Below, piece after piece: positions 36,601 through 49,500 of a stretch of DNA of 64,000 nt. The notes beneath the pieces were generated by a model. The model was not told the DNA's origin and ran no database searches. It saw only the letters and a program-made list of their open reading frames with translations. The first letter of the stretch is position 1. Each line of letters begins with the position of its first letter. The position numbers were made by a program, and so were the translations under genes. This stretch comes from Capra hircus (taxonomy: Eukaryota; Chordata; Mammalia; Artiodactyla; Bovidae), in NCBI RefSeq assembly GCF_001704415.2, contig NC_030817.1:48593550-48657549 (forward strand), in the 5' to 3' direction.

Positions 36601-39600
36601 GCATGGTGCTGCTTAAAAGTTTAGAAGTCTATTTCTGTTTGGAAGCAGTGGAGGTACAGATTTTTATTATCCAGTTAAAGGATCAGTTCTGAGATAGATA
36701 GATCCTAACTTCCATGATATTCAGGGGCTCTCAGCACCAGTCCATATGGCCAATGAGACTGTGTTTGAAATGCTTAAGTAACTCTGAGGAGACTGTTATT
36801 TATATTTGGCCCTAAACTGAAGAAAAATCTCAAATTAAATACAGAACCTTAATTTTCTAACTCCAATAACTATGCAGTGTTATGATTTATAAAGAACTAT
36901 ACTGTTCATGGGCTTCCCACATTGCTAATGGTAAAGAACCCACCTGCCAGTGCAGAAGACATAAGAGACGTAGGTTCAATCCTAGGTTGGGAAGATCCCC
37001 TGAAGGAGGGGATAGCAGCCCACTCCAGTATTTTTGCCTGAAGAACCCCATGGATGGAGAAGCCTGGAGGGCTATAGTTCATAGGGTCGCAAAGAGTCAG
37101 ACATGACTGAGGCAACTAAGCATGCATGGACATGATGTTCATACTGATAATATGTCACAAGAAAGGGACTTGGTACCATGGCAGAGGCCTTGGAATCCTT
37201 GTGTTCTACACGTTGTATGATGCTATTCAGCATGGGTTATAAGGGTATAGCCAAGGATTTAATTCTTGGGTTTCTGTTTCTCTGTAGTAGCCTAATTTCA
37301 AAAGTTTGCTTTGGACTGCCAGTTTGAAAACGTCATTTATCACAAATGATCACAATTCAAATACTGATACAAGAGACACATAAAATTATTGTATATAGCA
37401 TGCTGAAGTATTTAGGGAGAAATTTACTCATACCTGAAACTTTCTTTGAAATGCATCAAAGAAATAAGATAGATTGATGGAGATGGGGGGAGCATACATG
37501 TGGAAAAGTATGTCATGAAGTAAGTATGGATAAAAAGCCAATTGTGGAATCTGGGTGGTAGATATACACATATCCATTGTAAAACTTTTTCAACTCTATT
37601 CTATGTTAGTAAATTCTCAAAATAAAATGTTGGGGGAAATGTTCATTTATATTCAGAACATCTGTTGATTTCATAATTAAAAAGTAAGTCTTTAAAATAC
37701 TCAGTTGCCTGTTAAATTATACTTTATATGATAAGTGAAAAAGACATACCACTGACTCCATATCATGAAGTGTTATTGGCTTGTGCAGCATCATCTTATA
37801 AAATGGGCGGATGAAAAAACCTTGCAAAAAATCAAATATATTAAAAATGATTACCAAGCAAAAGAAATCAGATAATTACATACCAAAAAGTTTTATGCTT
37901 AATATTAACGATCTGAGTAAAGTAAATCAGAAAGAGAAAAATAAGTATTATATATTAATGCATATAAACGGAATCTATAAAAATGGTACTGATGAACCTA
38001 TTTGCAAGGCAGGAATAGAGACACAGACATAGAGAACACTTGCAGACACAGTGAGGGAAGGAGAGGGTGGGATGAATTGAGAAAGTAGCATTAAAACATA
38101 TACACTACCAGGGGGCCGTACTAAGATGGCAGAGGAACAGGACAGGGAGACCACTTTCTCGCCCACAGATTCATCCAAAGATCATTTGAATGCTGAGCAA
38201 ATACCACAAAACAACTTCTGGATGCTGGCAGAGGACACCAGGCACCCAGAAAGGCAGCCCATTGTCTTTGAAAGGAGGTAGGACAAAAGATAAAAAGAGA
38301 GACAAAAGAGTTAGGGATGGAGACCCGTCCCGGGGAGCGAGTCACAAAAGAGTAGTTTCCAAACACCAGGAAACCCTCTCACTGGCAGGTCTGTGGGGAG
38401 TTTTGGGATCTCAGAGAGCAACATAACTGGGAGGGAAAAATAAATAAATAAAACCCACAGATTACACGCCTAACTGCAACTCCCAGCGGAGAAGTAGCCC
38501 AGACGCTGGCCTCCGCCACCAGCAAGTGGGGGCTGAACAGGGAGGCGCAGGTGGCATTGCTTAGGGTAAGGACCAGGCCTGAATGCCCTGAGGGCAATCT
38601 GAGGGAGCTAACGTGAAATAGCAACCCAAACTGTGGGATAGCCAGAGAGAGGGGAAAAAAAAAAAGGAAAGAGAGAGAGAGAACTTTCCCGCAAAAAGCT
38701 CTAACCTAAGGCACTGCAGGGTCCGCTCACAGAACAAAGGGCAAATATTACAGGAGAGCTAGCCAACAGCAGACCAGCCCATCCTTCACCGGAGGCAGAG
38801 AGGCAGGCAGGCGGCAGCCAGAGCCAGAAGGCAAGGGGCAAACTTGGCCCCAGGGATGGCATCCTATACCAAACTGCAAGTAGGCTTCTAGTTGCTAACC
38901 AAGTCTTCCTGCGATCCTGGACAGTTGACATCCACCAGGAGGGTCGCAGCCAGAGATCAGCTCCCCAGAGGAGACACACGGCACACCTGAGACGGTGCTC
39001 CCATTGCGCACCAAGGAAACTGAGCATCTGGAATGGGGGAGGTGATAAGATGCACTGCCCCACCGGGGGAGTGTGCACTCGCCAAGCACCTGGTTACCTG
39101 AGCTGCTTGGACCTGGGAAGGGCACAAAACGCAGGCCCAACCGAGTCTGTGCCTTTGTGGAGTACCCAAGAACCTGAACCTGAGCGGCTTAGACCTGGAA
39201 AGTGCACGCAACCTAGGGCCGCCTTAGACAGTTCCCCTGTGGAGCAACCTGGAGCCTGAGCAGTGTAGACCAGGAAAGCACACATGCTATGAGTGGGGGC
39301 AAACCCAGTGTGGCCCAGACACTGCAAGCACTCCCCACACATGCCAGTGATATTTGTTTGCAGTGTTCCTCCCTCCCCACAGCACAATTGAACAAGTGAG
39401 CCTAAATAAATGACCACTTTCGCCCCCTGGTATCAGGGCAGAAGTTACATTCTGAAGAGACCTGCAAACAGAGGAAGCCAAAATAAACAAAGAAGAGGGA
39501 ACCACTTTGGAAGTGACAGGCGCAACAGATTAAAACCCTGTAGTTAGCATTGGCTACATTGGAAGGGACCTATAGACCCTGAGGGAGAAGGCAATGGCAA

Positions 39601-42600
39601 TCCATTCCAGTACTCTTGCCTGGAAAATCCCATGGACAGAGGACCCTGGTAGGCTGCAGTCCATGGGGTCGCAAAGAGTTGGACATGACTGAGCAACTTC
39701 ACTTTCATTTTTCACTTTCATGCATTGGAGAAGGAAATGGCAACCCACTCGTGTTCTTGCCTGGAAAATCCCAGGGACAGGGGAGCCTGGTGGGCTGCCA
39801 TCTATGAGGTCGCACAGAGTTGGACACAACTGAAGTGACTTAGCAGCAGCAGCAACATAGACCCTGGGAAGAAGTATAAGCTGGAACAAGGAACTATCTG
39901 AAACTGAACTGACCCCACACTGCCTTCAACAGCTCCAGAGAAATTCCTAGATATATTTTACTATTATCATTTTTTAATTTTTTAATTTTTAAGTTCCTTA
40001 TTATTCCTTTAATTTTCATTTTTAAAACCTACTATCATCTTGCAAAGAAAGACCCTATTTTTAAAGCACATTTCATATACATATATATTTTTTATAACTT
40101 TAGCAATTTTGTTTTTTTTTAATACTGTATTTTTGAGAGTCTAATCCCTGCTCTAGATTTTTAATCTTTGCTTTTCGATATTTGTTATCAATTCTGTACC
40201 TTTAAGAATCCAATCGTCAGTACCCATTTTTACTCAGGAGTGTGATTACTGGCTTGATTGCTCTCTCCCCTTTTGACACTCCCTTTCTCCCCCAGGGCAC
40301 CTCTATTTCCTCCCTCCCCCTTCTCTTCTCTACTTAATTCTGTGAATCTCTTTGGGTATTCTGGGCTGTGGAGAACACTTAGGGAACTGATCACAGGCTA
40401 GACAGGTCTCTCTCCTTTTGACTCCCCGCCTCTCCTCCTGGTCACCTCTATCTCCTTCCTCCCTCTTCTCTTCTCTATGGAACTCTGTGAAACTCTCTTG
40501 AGTGTTCCAGACTGTGGAGAGCAAATAGGGAATTGATTACTGGCTAGACTGCTCTCTCCCCTTTTGATACCCCCTCTTCTCCTCCTGGTCACCTCTATCT
40601 CCTTCCTCCCTCTTCTCTTCTCTATGTAACTTTGTGAACCTCTATGGGTTTCCCCCACTATGGAGAATCTTTTCATCATTAACCTAGATGTTTTATCATC
40701 GGTGCTATATGGATGGAGAAGTCTTGAGGCTACTGTAAGAATAAGACTGAAAGCCAGAGGCAGGAGGCTTAAACCCAAAACTTGAGAACACCACAAAACT
40801 CCTGACTCCAGGGAATATTAATCGACAAGAGTTCATCAAAAAGCCTCCATACCTACACTGAAACCAAGCTCCACCCAAGAGCCAAAAGTTTCACCCAAGA
40901 GCCAAAAGAGCAAGACATACCAAGCTAATTCTCTAACAACACAAGAACATAACCCTGAGCACAAAAATACAGGTGGCCAAAAGTCACACCAAACCTATAG
41001 ATACCTCAAAACTCACTACTGGACATTTCATTGAACTCCAGAGAGAAGAGATCCAGCTCCACCCACCAGAACACTGATGCAAGCTTACCTAACCAGGAAA
41101 CCTTGACAACCCACTCATCCAACCCCACCCACAGGGAGGAACCTCCACAATAAAGAGGAACCACAAACCTCCAACATACAGAAAGGCCACCCCAACACAA
41201 CAAACTAAACAAGATGAAAAGGCAGAGAACTATTCAGCAGGTAAAGGAACATAATAAAAGCCCACCAAACCAAACCAAAGATAGGGAGTCTACCTGAAAA
41301 AGAATTCAGAATAATGATAGTAAAAATGATCCAAAATCTTGAAAACAAAATGGAGTTACAGATAAATAGTCTGGAGACAAGGATTGAGAAGATGCTAGAA
41401 AAGTTTAACAAGGATCTAGAAGAAATAAAGAAGTCAATCAATAAGGAATAATGCAATAACTGAGATCAAAAGCACTCTGGAGGGAACCAATAGTAGAATA
41501 ACTGAGGCAGAAAATAGGATAAGTGAGGTGGAAGATAGAATGGTGGAAATAAATGAAGTGGAGAGGAAAAAAGAAGTAAAAGAAATGAGGACAACCTCAG
41601 AGACCTCTAGGACAATGTTAAATGCCCCAACATTCGAATCATAGGAGTCTCAGAAGAAAAAGACAAAAAGAAAGGCCATAAGACAATACTTGAGGAGATA
41701 ATAGTTGAAACCTTCCCTAAAATGCGGAAGGAAATAGCCACCCAAGTCCAAAAAACCCAGAGAGTCCAAAATAGGATAAACCCAAGGCAAAACACCCCAA
41801 GACACATATCAATCAAATTAATGAAGATCAAACACAAAGAACAAATATTTAAAGCAGCAAGGGAAAAACAACAAATAACTCACAAGGGGATCCCCAAAAG
41901 CATAACAGCTGATCTTCAATAGAAACTCTTCAAGCCAGAAGGGAATGGCAGGACATACTTAAAGTGTTGAAAGAGAAAACCTACAGCCCAGATTACTGTA
42001 CCCAGCAAGGATCTCATTCAAGTATGAAGGAGAAATCAAGAGCTTTACAGACAAGAAAAAGCTGAGAGAATTCAGGACCACCAAACCAGCTCTTCAACAA
42101 ATGCTAAAGGATTTCTCTAGACAGGAAACACAGAAAAGGTTTATAAATTCAAACCCCAAACAACAAAGTAAATGGAAACAGGACCATACTTCTCAATAAT
42201 TACCTTAAATGTAAATGGGTTGAATGCCCCAATCAAAAGACAAAGACTGGCTGAATGGATACAAAAACAAGACCCCTCTATATGCTGTCTACAAGAGACC
42301 CACCTCAAACCTAGGGACACATATAGACTGAAAGCAAAGGGCTGGAAAAAGATATTTCATGAAAATAGAGACCAAAAGAAAGCAGGAGTAGCAATACTCA
42401 TATCAGATAAAATAGACTTTGAAATAAAGGGCGTGAAAAGAGACAAAGAAGAACACTACATAAATGATCAAAGGATCAATCCAAGAAGAAGATATAACAA
42501 TTATAAATACATATTCACCCAACACAGGAGCACCACAATATGTAAGGCACATGCTAACAAGTACGAAAGGGGAAATTAACAGTAACACCATAATAGTGGG

Positions 42601-45600
42601 AGACTTTAATAACCCACTCACACCTATAGATAGATCAGCTAAACAGAAAATTAGCAAGGAAACACAGTTTAAATGATACAATGGACCAGTTAGACCTGAT
42701 TGATATCTCTAGAACATTTCACCCTAAAACAATGAATTTGACCTTTTTCTCAAGTGCACATGGAACCTTCTCCAGGATAGATCATATCCTTGGCCATAAA
42801 TCTAACCTTGGTAAATTCAAAAAAAAAATTGAAATAATCTCAAGCATCTTTTCTGACCACAATGTGGTAAGATTAGATGTCAACTACAGGGAAAAAACTA
42901 TTAAAAGTAGAAACATATGGAGGCTAAATAACACACTGCTGAATAACCAACAAATCACAGAAGAAAAAAAAAAATAAAAATATGCATAGAAACAAATGAA
43001 AATGAAAACACAACAACCCCAAACCTATGGGATTCAGTAAAAGCAGTGCTAAGGTGAAGGTTCATAGCAATAAAAGCCTACCTCAAGAAACAGGAGAGAA
43101 ATCAAATAAACAATCTAACTCTACACCTAAAGCAACTAGAAAAAGAAGAAATTAAGCACCCCAGGGTTAGTAGAAGGAAAGAAATCGTAAAAATTAGGGC
43201 AGAAATAAATGAAAAAGAAACAAAAGAGACCATAGCGAAAATCAACAAAGCTAGAAGCTGGTTCTTTGAGAAGATAAATAAAATAGACAAACCATTAGCC
43301 AGACTCATCAAGAAAAAAAGGGAGAAGAATCAAATCAACAAAATTAGAAATGGAATCAGAGAAATCACAACAGACAATGCAGAAACACAAAGGATCATAA
43401 GAGACTACTATCAGCAACTATAAGCCAATAAATAGGACAATTTGGAAGAAATGGACAAATTCTTAGAAAAGTATAACTTTTCAAAACTGAACCAGGAAGC
43501 AATAGAAAATCTTAAAAGACCCATCACAAGCACAGAAATCAAAACTGTAATCAGAAATCTTCCAACAGACAAAAGCCCAGGACCAGATGGCTTCACAGCT
43601 AAATTCTGCCAAAAATTTAGAGAAGAGCTAACACCTATCCTACTTAAACTCTTCCAGAAAATTGCAGAGGAAGGTAAACTTCCAAACTCATTCTATGAGG
43701 CCACCATCATCCTAATACCTAAACCAGACAAAGATGCCACCAAAAAAGAAAACTACAGGCCAATATCACTGATGAACAAAGATGCAAAACTCCTTAACAA
43801 AATTCTAGCAAACAGAATTCAACAACATATTAAAAAGATCATACATCATGACCAAGTGAGCTTTATCCCTGGGATGCGAGGATTCTTCAATATTCTCAAA
43901 TCAATCAATGTGATACATCACATTAACAAACTGAAAGATAAAAACCATATGATTTTCTCAAGAGATGCAGAGAAAGCCTTTGACAAAATTCAACATCCAT
44001 TTATGATTAAAACCCTCCAGAAAGCAGGCATAGAAGGAACATACCTCAACATAATAAAAGCCATATATGATAAACCCACAGCAAACATTATCCTCAATGG
44101 TGAAAAACTGAAAGCATTTCCCCTAAAGTCAGGAACAAGACAAGGATGCCCACTCTCACCACTACTATTCAACCTAGTTTTGGAAGTGTTACCCATAGCA
44201 GTTAGGGAAGAAAAAGAAACAAAAGGAATCCAGATTGGAAAACAAGAAGTAAAACTCTCACTGTTTGCAGATGACATGATCCTCTACATAGAAAACCCTA
44301 AAGACTCCACCAGAAAATTACTAGAGCCAATCAATGAATATAGTAAAGTTGTAGGATATAAAATTAACACACAGAAATCCCTTGCATTCCTATACACTAA
44401 CAATGAGAAAACAGAAATTAAGGAAACAATTCCATTCACCATTGCAATGAAAAAAATAAAATACTTAGGAATAAATCTACCTAAAGAAACAAAAGACCTA
44501 TATATAGAAAACTATAAAACACCAATGAAAGAAATCAAAGATGACACAAATAGATGGAGAAATATACCATGATTATGGATTGGAAGAATCAGTATAGTGA
44601 AAATGAGTATACTACCCAAAGCAATCTGTAGATTCAATGCAATCCCTCTCAAACTACCAACAGTATTTTTCAGAGAACTAGAACAAATAATTTCACAATT
44701 TGTATGGAAATACAAAAAACCTCAAATAGGCAAAGCAATCTTGAGAAAGAAGAATGGAACTAGAGGAATCAACCTGCCTGACTTCAGGCTATACTAAAAT
44801 GCAACAGTCATCAAGACAGTATGGCACTGGCACAAAGACAGAAACACAGATCAATGGAACAAAACAGAAAGCCCAGAGATAAATCCACGCACCTATGGAC
44901 ACCTTATCTTTGACAAAGGAGGCAAGAATATACAATGAAGAAAAGACAATCTCTTTAACAAGTGGTGCTGGGAAAACTGATCAACCACTTGTAAAAGAAT
45001 GAAATTAGAACACTTTCTAACACCATACACAAAAATAAACTCCAAATGGATTAAAGATCTAAATGTAAGACCAGAAACTATAAAACTCCTAGAGGAAAAC
45101 ACTGGCAAAACACTCTCTGACATAAATCATAGCAGGATCCTCTATGACCCACCTCCCAGAGCAATGGAAATGAAAGCAAAAATAAACAAATGGGACCTAG
45201 TTAAACTTAAAAGCTTTTGCACAACAAAGGAAACTATAAGCAAAGTGAAAAGACAGTCTTCAGAATGGGAGAAAATAATAGCAAACAAAGCACCTGACAA
45301 AGAATTAATCTCAAAAATATACAAGCAACTCCTGCAGTTCAATTCCAGAAAAATAGGCGATCCAATCAAATAATGGGCCAAAGAACTAAACAGACATTTC
45401 TCCAGAGAAGACATACAGATGGCTAACAAACACATGAAAAGATGCTCAACATCACTCATTATCAGAGAAATGCACATCAAAACCACAATGGGGTATCATC
45501 TCATGCCAGTCAGAATGGCTGCTATCCAAAAGTCTACAAACAATATATGCTGAAGAGGGTGCAGAGAAAAAAGGAACCCTCTTACTGTTGGTGGGAATGC

Positions 45601-46471
45601 AAACTAGCACAGCCACTATGGAGAACAGTGTGGAGAGTCCTTAAAAAACTGGAAATAGAACTGCCGTAAGACCCAGCAATCCCACTGCTGGGCATACACA
45701 CTGAGGAAATCAGAATTGAAAGAGACACGTGTACCCAATGTTCATCGCAGCACTGTTTACAATGCCAGGACATGGAAGCAACCTAGATGTCCATCGGCAG
45801 ACAAATGAATAAGAAAGCTGCGGTACATATATACAATGGAATATTACTCAGCATTAAAAAGAATGCATTTGAGTCAGTTCTAATGAGGTGGATGAAACTG
45901 GAGCCTATTATACAGAGTGAAGTAAGTCAAAAAGAAAAACACCAATACAGTATATTAACGCATATATATGGAATTTAGAAAGATGGTAATGATGACCCTA
46001 TATGCAAGACAGCAAAAGAGACAGAGATGTAAAGAACAGACAATAAACTCTGTGGGAGAAGGTGAGGGTGGGATGATTTGAGAGAATAGCATTGAAACAT
46101 GTATATTATCCTATGTGAAATAGATTGGCAGTCCAGGTTTGATGCATGAAACAGGGTGCTCAGGGCTGGTGCACTGGGATGACCCTGAGGGATGGGATGG
46201 GGAGGGAGAGTCAGGATGGGGAACACATGTACACCCATGGCTGATTCATGTGAATGTAATGCAAAAACTATGATAATATTGTAAAGTAATTAGCTTCCAA
46301 TTAAAATGAATAAAAAGAAAAAGAAAAAAAACATATACACTACCATGTGTAAAATAAGAGAGCTAGTGGGAAGTTGCTGTATGACACAGGGAGTTCAGCT
46401 CAGCTCTGTGGCAAGCGAGGGGGGTGGGGTGGGGGGTTGGGTGGAAGGGAGACTCATGAGGGAGGAGAGAT

Positions 46472-46511
<40 letters not shown>

Positions 46512-49500
46512 ACACACGGCTGATTCACATTGATGTACTGTGGAACCCAACACAACACGTAAAGCAATTAACCTCCAATTAAAAAAAAATACTAACCATC
46601 CAACAGTTTGCCATGATACACTGCCATCCCAGCTACCCGACCAATAAACTTGAAGTAAGAGAGGTGATCTTCATTACACAGTCCAGAATTGGGATTTATC
46701 TGTAGGGTATAATTATCCCTGTAAAGACAACCACATTTAAATGCTCTCTTCTATATTTCATATAAAAAATTTAATATGACAATTAATTGTAAATTGTCTC
46801 CCTCTTTTTACAGTTGTTCAACTCTATTACAACCATATTAGACCACTGGATTTAATGGTTTTAAAAATAGTCATTTTGTTCAATAGGTGGAAACAATCCA
46901 AATGTTTTTGAAAGTTCAATGGATAAATAAATGTGGTATAGACACATAATGGGATATTCGCCTTCAAAAGGAAGGAAATTCTACCACATACTGCTACATG
47001 GATAAACTTTGAGAACACTATGCTAATGAAGTTAAGTCAGTTAAGTCAAATACTGTATGATTCTACTTATACAAGGTACTGAGAATAGTCCAGTTCATAG
47101 AAACAGAAAGTGGAATGGTTAATGCCAGGGAATGGGGGAGATCACTTTTAAAGGATACAGTTTCAGTGTGGGATGATGAAAAAGTTCTGGAGGTAGACGG
47201 TGGTGATGGTTGCACAACAATGAATGCACGTAACATGATAAGAATGGTAAATTTCATGTTATGTATATTTCACTATAACTTTTAAAAGTTATTTCTGAAA
47301 CAACATTAGTTACCCTCTCCCCTTTTCTGGCACATTGTGACTTATATTTCCCTCCCATCACATTACTCTGTTATTTTCAAAACAGTGATTTTTTTTTTTT
47401 TTCTGTACAGTCATTGTAAAGGTACTTACGTAGCAGAATATTCGAACAACCCATAATAAGGGTTAAACATTTCCTTTGAAATAAGAAAGAACCATTCTCT
47501 GGCAACTCCTCCATAATCTAGTCCCTTTTCACCGTCAAACTCAATCCACAGTCTAGCCTTGAGGAAGTCTGCTCTCTTGACCCCCATAATCCTCCTGTAA
47601 GAGTCCTCAAGAACAGTTGCACGGCGAAGTTTCATTTCAAATTTGTTTGGAATGTCATTCTGAAAATCCAGAGAAGAGAGACTGTTTAAATCAGTTCAAC
47701 ACACATTTCTCTCATGAATGTTATGAAATTCACTGTATTCTATTCCTGCACCCAAGATCCCTTTTCAGGGATAACAGGCCTAGGTATATTGTCTTGTATT
47801 CCCTCAACAGTATTAAAGAACTCATGCATTTTCTCTAGTCACGTAATAACAAAGACTTCTCATTTTCACTGAAGAAGCAGCTATTGATGGTGACAGTAAC
47901 ACTCACATGAAAGCATTTCATGAGCAGTCATTTCCACCTTAAGATCCAAGAAAGATATTCTGTGACCGACAGTCAGTCAAGTCACTGCCTGCTATCAATA
48001 CTTGTTTGCCTGTCAGCTTACAGTTCTCCCCTGCCCTCCATATTTCCTCTCTGGAGCCTGCCTACTTCACTCATTAACAGGTGCTAACTTTTACAGACTG
48101 TGCCAACACTGTTCCCAGAATTTTAACGGGTTAACTCATTTACTCCTCATAACAACACTATAAACAGCCTACTATTATTGTCTTCATTTTATGGATGAAG
48201 AAACTAAAGATACAAGTTAAGAAAGTCTTAGCTTCTGAGCCTCTGTTCTTAATGAATGAGCTACACTGCCTCATTTATCTTTTGTACATAATTTGCTTAT
48301 ATGACAAATGTAGATAACTATGCTTTTAGGCAGACCTTACTGTAAATTATACAGAAATATATCTGAATATTTTATTTTTGAGTACTCTGTGTGCAATGTT
48401 CCAGTGGAAACCATGAAAAGAAAACATGCCATCAACATTCTGTAGAATCAAGAAAAGGAAAGAAGATTAGCTCTAAATCAATTTCACTCACAAAATACTT
48501 AGGAAAAGTGGGAAAGCCCTTAGAAACATAATGATATAAGCAGGTTATATAAGCAATATAAGTATAACATAAGTTTTGTGGAGAATTAAACCCATGTGCC
48601 ACAACTACTGAGGCTGAGGGCTGCAACTGAAGTATGGTATACTTCCTCCCTGTGTGAGAGGCAGAGGAAGTAAACCATAAACAATTTCCTCTGCTGCTTG
48701 TGCAATTTAAAAAACTGATAAGACTGGACAAAAGCAATTTTATGATTTTAGACAGTGGGCAAGCCACTAGTGCAGGTAAGTGACTCAACAAGCACTTACT
48801 CAAGGCCCACTCTGGGCCAGGTCCATGCTATAGGTAGGTACTGCAAAGGGGCCAGAGATGGGAGGAAAAGGGAATGAAAACATGGCATAAAATGTGGTCA
48901 CTTCTTCACAGGGAGTTTACAATGTGGTGTGTGTGTGAGAAACAAATGTAAATGTTACTAATTCTGAGATTTAAAAGAGTAGAAACATTGCTAACAACAG
49001 AAACAGAAGCAAAGTTTTGTAGGCAAAAAAAACAAAACAAAACAAAAACGAGCTATTAATTACAAGTGAGACAACCAAGGAGGCTTCGAGAGAAAGTCCT
49101 GTCTGGGGTGGGAAGGGAGAGAAGGGCTGAGGAACAGCACGCAGGGAGAAGGGGCCCAGCCATCTGAGAGCTGGATGGTACAGAAGGGGGAGCAGAAGAA
49201 GAGAGGGACTCGAGTAGAAGGAGTGGCAGAAGCACTCTGAGGCCGCAGGGTAGACCAGTGTAGACAGTGTGAAGGCTGCCTAGGAAGAGCTGCTGAGCAG
49301 GAAGTCACAGGGTCAGACTGCTAGCTACATCCTCAGAGGCTGACACCATCAGATCTAAAAGGTATTTCAATGGAGCTTTCCCAGTGCCTCAGCAGGTCAA
49401 GACTCTGCCTGCAATGCAGGAGACACAGGACCCTGGGGTTCGATCCCTGGGTTGGGAAGATCCCCTGGAGGAGGAAATGGCAACCAACTCCAGTATTCTT

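Larger units (their letters stand above)
38111..46327 (+). mobile_element. Near-complete bovine-type L1 retrotransposon, antisense to NEDD4, inactive
   Basis: A near-full-length non-LTR retrotransposon of about 8.2 kb, including a BOV-A2 inserted in its 5' UTR. It begins GGGGGCCGTACTAAGATGGC (a YY1-type L1 start) and ends in an A-rich tail (AATAAAAAGAAAAAG). A perfect 15-bp direct repeat, ACATATACACTACCA, flanks it (38096-38110 and 46331-46345). Order: 5' UTR about 38111-41213, ORF1 remnant from ATG 41214, ORF2 remnant from ATG 42172 to about 45670, then 3' UTR. Both frames carry frameshifts and nonsense codons, so it should not mobilise itself. Because it is antisense to NEDD4, any antisense promoter in its 5' UTR would point towards the NEDD4 exon at 37820. 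Confidence 0.9.
37914..46588 (+). mobile_element. Older 5'-truncated L1 tail, split by the younger L1
   Basis: The left part (37914-38110) and right part (46346-46588) read through as one L1 3' UTR once the inner element is removed. It ends CAATTAACCTCCAATT plus an A-run at 46581-46589. The flanks ATATTAACGATC (37902-37913) and ATACTAACCATC (46589-46600) match at 10 of 12 positions, a decayed target-site duplication overlapping the NEDD4 splice donor at 46591-46596. A (CA)n run lies at 46470-46517. Confidence 0.8.

Noticed and set aside
38190..39500. Cluster of 70-125-codon frames on both strands
   Set aside because: They lie in the GC-richer, non-coding 5' UTR of the L1.
43442..44572. 376-codon reverse-transcriptase frame as a possible host gene, retron or defence system
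   Set aside because: It is the RT part of a recognisable L1 ORF2 with endonuclease, 5' UTR, tail and target duplication around it; nothing bacterial is present.
47426..47635. 69-codon frame beginning at an internal Met, as if a small separate gene
   Set aside because: It is an internal part of NEDD4 exon 47430-47659. The frame continues upstream of the Met to a splice acceptor, and the last codon runs into the donor.
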